Shown here: positions 5,871 through 6,409 of the stretch, piece by piece
Layout of the letters: every line of letters starts with the position of its first letter
How positions within the stretch are numbered: position 1 is the first letter of the stretch
Assembly: GCA_007129055.1 (NCBI GenBank)
Contig: SKWE01000056.1
Location: forward strand, 1 to 6,409
DNA: 6,409 nucleotides
Direction of reading: 5' to 3'
From: Syntrophomonadaceae bacterium
GTDB lineage: Bacteria; Bacillota; Dethiobacteria; DTU022
Position numbers and translations under genes: made by a program
Notes under the pieces: generated by a model
The model's input: the letters and a program-made list of their open reading frames with translations, nothing else
Database searches by the model: none
Told to the model about the DNA's origin: nothing

Positions 5871-6409
5871 CTAATTCTGAACCCTATATCGCTTTTCTTT
5901 ATGCCTCACCCCTATTTCATTTGCACCTTTTATCGCATTGAAGAGTATAGTTTCAGTCAAGTCAAATGGCTCTGAAACTATGTCGCTAATTGCCTTCTCT
6001 ACAATTACTTTAATATTTTCTTCTTTATCTTCAATCCCCAAATCTTCAAGGGTAACCGGAAGCCCCACGCTTAAGCAAAAACCGATTACTTCTTCTAACA
6101 GTTCTGATGATCTTTTCTCAAGAACCAATTGACAAATCGTGCCAAATGCAACCTTTTCACCATGGTAATACGGGCTTGCCTGCGGCAAGGCAGTCAATCC
6201 TGTATGTATCCCATGAGCAGCAGCACAACCGGTATTTTCAAAACCTAATCCACTTAACAATATGTTCGCTTCAATAACATCTTCTACAGTTTCCGTACAG
6301 CAACCATTCTCGAAATCAATCTTAGCCTGCAGCCCCTTCGTAATCAAGGTTTCGTAACAAAGTTTCGAAATTGCCATCCCAAGCATGGTTCTTCTGTATC
6401 CTTCTCCAA
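5871..6409 (-). CDS. gldA: Glycerol dehydrogenase, C-terminal half (partial)
   Basis: The 178 visible residues end at a TAG (5871-5873). The reading frame stays open to the right edge, so the N-terminal half, including the NAD-binding domain, lies outside; the internal ATG at 6386 is not the true start. The family is the iron-containing/zinc alcohol dehydrogenase superfamily, GldA branch, which oxidises glycerol to dihydroxyacetone with NAD+ in the cytoplasm. The match to GldA is close: ISKLCYETLI, VIEANILLSGLGFENTG, AAAHGIHTGLTALP, YYHGEKVAFGT and QLVLE. Two of the three metal ligands are visible, His in AAAHG (codon 6213-6215) and His in YYHGEK (codon 6162-6164); the Asp ligand would be off the window. 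The usual HNG after the first ligand is HTG here. It ends 98 bases from the convergent citrate synthase gene, with no clear terminator between. A related polyol dehydrogenase is possible. Confidence 0.9.
   Translation of the reverse strand, partial: GEGYRRTMLGMAISKLCYETLITKGLQAKIDFENGCCTETVEDVIEANILLSGLGFENTGCAAAHGIHTGLTALPQASPYYHGEKVAFGTICQLVLEKRSSELLEEVIGFCLSVGLPVTLEDLGIEDKEENIKVIVEKAISDIVSEPFDLTETILFNAIKGANEIGVRHKEKRYRVQN

Noticed and set aside
6384..6386. ATG at 6386 as the start of the glycerol dehydrogenase gene
   Set aside because: The frame stays open to the window edge and the protein would lack the whole NAD-binding half, so the gene is simply cut by the edge.

Overview
The window looks like chromosomal sequence from a low-to-moderate GC anaerobic Firmicute of clostridial or syntrophomonad type. 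This rests on strong purine-rich Shine-Dalgarno sites (AAAGGAG, GGAGG), a near-consensus sigma-A promoter, and a long-form citrate synthase of a kind I associate with Clostridia. The taxon is an inference. I see no RNA gene, CRISPR array, transposase or phage gene.

Left block, minus strand (1-1957): an aldo/keto reductase with a complete catalytic tetrad is followed after a 60-base gap by a membrane-anchored alpha/beta hydrolase that resembles maspardin. After a further 31 bases comes the start of a third gene, cut by the window edge, that looks ferritin-like. The tight spacing suggests one transcript.

Divergent control region (1958-2121): it holds a hairpin that covers the reductase ribosome-binding site, a plus-strand TCGACA-N18-TATAAT promoter, and repeats in the predicted 5' leader of the plus-strand unit.

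Middle plus-strand unit (2122-3014): a 35-residue ORF with a strong ribosome-binding site overlaps the start of a short-chain dehydrogenase/reductase by ATGA. The two are probably translationally coupled.

Right block (3145-6409), visibly more AT-rich in the lines I counted: a CNNM/DUF21-type membrane protein whose cytosolic half is not a standard CBS pair, then a Si-type citrate (or 2-methylcitrate) synthase. Convergent to these is the C-terminal half of a glycerol dehydrogenase that runs off the right end.

Three or four genes encode carbonyl/alcohol redox enzymes and one feeds the TCA or methylcitrate route, but I see no single dedicated pathway. The most notable items are the coupled 35-aa ORF, the non-standard CNNM protein, the maspardin-like hydrolase and the hairpin over the reductase ribosome-binding site. 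I found no convincing evidence of a wholly new multi-gene system.
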